DNA from: Colwellia sp. D2M02
GTDB lineage: Bacteria > Pseudomonadota > Gammaproteobacteria > Enterobacterales > Alteromonadaceae
Length of the DNA stretch: 64,000 nt
Reading direction: 5' to 3'
NCBI RefSeq assembly: GCF_018860755.1
Contig: NZ_JAHKPW010000033.1
Location: 22,451 to 86,450 of the forward strand
The first letter of the stretch is position 1. Each line of letters opens with the position of its first letter. Below the pieces are notes generated by a model. It was not told where the DNA came from. It ran no database searches and saw only the letters and a program-made list of their open reading frames with translations. Position numbers and translations under genes: made by a program. This document shows, piece by piece, positions 61,856-64,000 of this stretch.

Positions 61856-63856
61856 CTACACTCTAAATTCAGTAGACAATTCTTGTAAGTTAACCGCTAA
61901 CAGAGCTTGCTCTTGTCCAACAACTTGTAATTGATTGGCATGCTCAGATGCTGATAACGTTGCTTCATTAATCGCAGTAATGGCGATATTTATCTCTTCT
62001 GTTGTCGCAGACTGCTCGGTAGCCGCGGTAGCAATTTGATCAATTCGACTATGAATATTACGCACTTCATTAATAATATTGCCAATAACCGCTTCAACTT
62101 CTGAAGCGCCGGTTGAAACCTCAATCGACTTATCTAAGCCGCGCTTAATCGCCTCAAATGCAGTTTCGGTCAGGGTTTTAAATTGACTTATAATCCCCTC
62201 TATTTCACTGGTTGAATCTTGGGTACGCATGGCAAGCGTGCGTACTTCATCAGCAACAACGGCAAAACCTCTTCCTTGCTCTCCTGCTCGTGCAGCTTCA
62301 ATCGCCGCATTTAATGCTAACAAATTGGTTTGATCGGCAATTGACTTTATTACCGATACCACATTACCAATACTGGCGCTATTTTCATGAAGTTGTGAAA
62401 TAACACCATTAATACCCTCTACCTCTGTTGAAAGCGCTTCAACTCCCAAAGTATTTTTTTGCACTATGGAGACCGCATTTACCGCGACATCATTAATTAA
62501 ACGTACAATATCAGCTGTTTCAGTGGAGTTTCGAGCCACTTCTTGCACGGTAACCGACATTTCTTCACTGGCAGTTGCCACTTGCTCTGACTGGTTTTGT
62601 TGCTCTGCCATCATATTTTTATTATCTTCTAACACTTGGTTAGTTTCCTCAGAAACCGAAGCCAATTGCTCACTTGCTTTAGCTATTTCTTTCAAGGCAC
62701 CTGAAAACTTAAGCAACATACTATTTAATGCCTGTGCAACAACCCCTAGCTCATCTTTAGTAATAATAGCTGTGCTCGCCGTTAAATCTTTCTGCTCCGA
62801 AACTATTTTCATGGTCGATGTAATAGCTTTAATCTGTCCGATAATTTGACGATATAACACTAAAACCAATAACAGAATAACAACACCAACAACCGATAGA
62901 ATACTTAACAGGGTATAAAAGTGACTACTCGCTTTTTGCTTTATTGTGTTAGATATTTGCAGTAAATCATCGCTTAATCGTGATTCAACGTCTTTTAAAG
63001 CATTTATTCTCACAGTAGCACTTTCAAACCATTGGGTAGCATCGGTATTAAACTGCCCTTGAACAAACCTTTCATCTGCGATTTTTCTATACGCATCGAC
63101 TTGTACCACCGCATTAATGTTCATTTTATTATGGTAAAAGCTCATATGATCTTTTGACGTTGAGTTTAAAAACGTTGACATAAAAGCCTGTTGCTCGGTC
63201 ACTAATGATACAAACTTTTTATACCCGCCCTCAGAGAATTCATTAGCACTAAAAGTCGCGCTTAATACCGCGCGCTCAATACCTGCGCGCTCTTTAGAGG
63301 CAATAAAATTATAAAATGAAAAAAGATGTGCGGTTAAGTTAGCGTCACTTGAACTATTTGAGATACTTAAGACGGCTTCAATAAAAACCGTATTAATTTC
63401 AGTGTAATATTTAACGGTATCGGCTAAGGATATCGTTTGGCTGGCGACTTGTTTTCGAATAGTGTTGATTTGCGCTAATTTCGTTTTAGCGGTATTTAAT
63501 TTAGCGCTTATGTTGAGGTCAAACTTTTGCTCATTAAAACGTGAAAAGTCACTTTGCCATGCAGCTATTTTACTGTCGGTAGCCGCATGTTGTTGTTTCA
63601 ATATATCAGCAAAGGACTTTCCTTGTGAGGCGATAAAGCCTGCACTTGCTCCTCGCTCTTTTTGTAATTCATGTACTAAGGCACTGCCTGCAATTGAAAG
63701 GCGAGTTAAACTGCCCACTTTATCAGCTTCATCCATAACAGATTTATTTTTACTTAAATCGGCGACCGCTAAAACAAGCAAAACGATCGCAACAGGTACG
63801 ATCATTAACGCTATTTTATATCGGATGGGAAGTTTTTTTAATAGCTCATTCATCAT
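61856..63856 (-). CDS. Methyl-accepting chemotaxis protein with NIT-type sensor domain
   Basis: 666 residues from the ATG at 63854-63856, which has GGAG 5 nt upstream; a GTG two codons earlier is the alternative. The first membrane helix is at about 18-36. The periplasmic domain (about 40-310) has the NIT (nitrate/nitrite sensing) signatures 'VHELQKERGASAGFIAS' and 'ASKERAGIERAVLSATF'. The second helix is 'LLSILSVVGVVILLLVLVLY', then a HAMP domain and the signalling rod with tip '[20 protein letters not shown]'. It mediates taxis, probably to nitrate or nitrite, though NIT ligands vary. The 3' end lacks an NWxTF-type CheR tether. Confidence 0.9.
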   Translation of the reverse strand: MMNELLKKLPIRYKIALMIVPVAIVLLVLAVADLSKNKSVMDEADKVGSLTRLSIAGSALVHELQKERGASAGFIASQGKSFADILKQQHAATDSKIAAWQSDFSRFNEQKFDLNISAKLNTAKTKLAQINTIRKQVASQTISLADTVKYYTEINTVFIEAVLSISNSSSDANLTAHLFSFYNFIASKERAGIERAVLSATFSANEFSEGGYKKFVSLVTEQQAFMSTFLNSTSKDHMSFYHNKMNINAVVQVDAYRKIADERFVQGQFNTDATQWFESATVRINALKDVESRLSDDLLQISNTIKQKASSHFYTLLSILSVVGVVILLLVLVLYRQIIGQIKAITSTMKIVSEQKDLTASTAIITKDELGVVAQALNSMLLKFSGALKEIAKASEQLASVSEETNQVLEDNKNMMAEQQNQSEQVATASEEMSVTVQEVARNSTETADIVRLINDVAVNAVSIVQKNTLGVEALSTEVEGINGVISQLHENSASIGNVVSVIKSIADQTNLLALNAAIEAARAGEQGRGFAVVADEVRTLAMRTQDSTSEIEGIISQFKTLTETAFEAIKRGLDKSIEVSTGASEVEAVIGNIINEVRNIHSRIDQIATAATEQSATTEEINIAITAINEATLSASEHANQLQVVGQEQALLAVNLQELSTEFRV

Positions 63857-64000
63857 GGACACTCCATTGCTTTTTATTACAAGTGTAGAAGAACTATTTT
63901 AGTTATGTTTAAAAATACTGAAATGTTGACCTTATTTAATCTGAACTCGATGTATGGATATTTAAAAACTTGAAATATCAGTAAAAATTACTTTTATGAA

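Noticed and set aside
62466..62849. 127-codon + strand frame inside the NIT chemoreceptor, and similar antisense frames in the efflux and hydrolase genes
   Set aside because: They lie fully antisense to genes with strong family motifs and have no start signals of their own.

Overview
The window is one AT-rich, gene-dense chromosomal segment from a marine gammaproteobacterium of the Alteromonadales. A Colwelliaceae member (Colwellia or Thalassotalea type) fits best. I infer this from the low GC content, a Pseudomonas/Colwellia-type isocitrate lyase with Cys222 in KQCGH, malate synthase G, several chemoreceptors, TonB-dependent receptors with a FecI/FecR switch, and TPR-containing sensor kinases. 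I saw no rRNA, tRNA, CRISPR array, transposase or prophage gene.

Layout. 0.2-0.6 kb: a DUF1330-like protein. 0.8-7.7 kb: a glyoxylate-shunt locus, aceA(-) / lysR(+) / lrgA-lrgB(+) / glcB(+); an identical 18-bp palindromic site lies upstream of both aceA and glcB. 7.9-11.6 kb: a small exported protein, an Ntn-hydrolase acylase and a MAPEG protein. 11.6-14.2 kb: a TPR histidine kinase whose 5' end is duplicated upstream. 14.2-15.4 kb: pheA. 15.5-19.8 kb: an RND efflux pump with its adaptor. 20-25.3 kb: an unknown anchored protein, a PAS chemoreceptor with cytochrome b561, a small membrane protein, a GNAT, a tonB 3' relic and an SDR. 25.4-30.5 kb: a PhoD-like phosphatase and a MocR regulator divergent from a GNAT-PaiB pair. 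30.7-32.7 kb: two periplasmic binding proteins without a transporter. 32.8-35.1 kb: aroF-tyrA behind two TyrR-like boxes. 35.5-37.4 kb: bluB, mntP and two mini membrane proteins. 37.5-39.5 kb: acs.

39.9-50.0 kb holds the most interesting system: a FecI-type sigma factor, a FecR anti-sigma factor, a transducing TonB receptor with an STN domain, a GH20 beta-hexosaminidase and a second paralogous TonB receptor. The sequence AATTCCCAAA-N14-CGTT occurs upstream of both the sigma gene and the second receptor. This suggests that the sigma factor activates itself and a receptor-hexosaminidase unit in response to an aminosugar-type ligand. 50.4-56.8 kb: a pair of PH-domain membrane proteins, DUF6172, two alpha/beta hydrolases and a tandem nitrilase-fold protein that lacks both catalytic cysteines. 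57.1-61.7 kb: two paralogous LytS-like kinases around a CPBP protease, a 70-aa protein and a translationally coupled 15-residue hydrophobic peptide, ending in one LytTR response regulator. 61.9-63.9 kb: a NIT-domain chemoreceptor.

The metabolic genes connect. Acs makes acetyl-CoA, AceA and GlcB assimilate it, and AroF, TyrA and PheA make tyrosine and phenylalanine precursors. pheA and tyrA-aroF keep the convergent order known from E. coli but are separated here by about 17 kb. All functional calls come from reading motifs; no database search was run.
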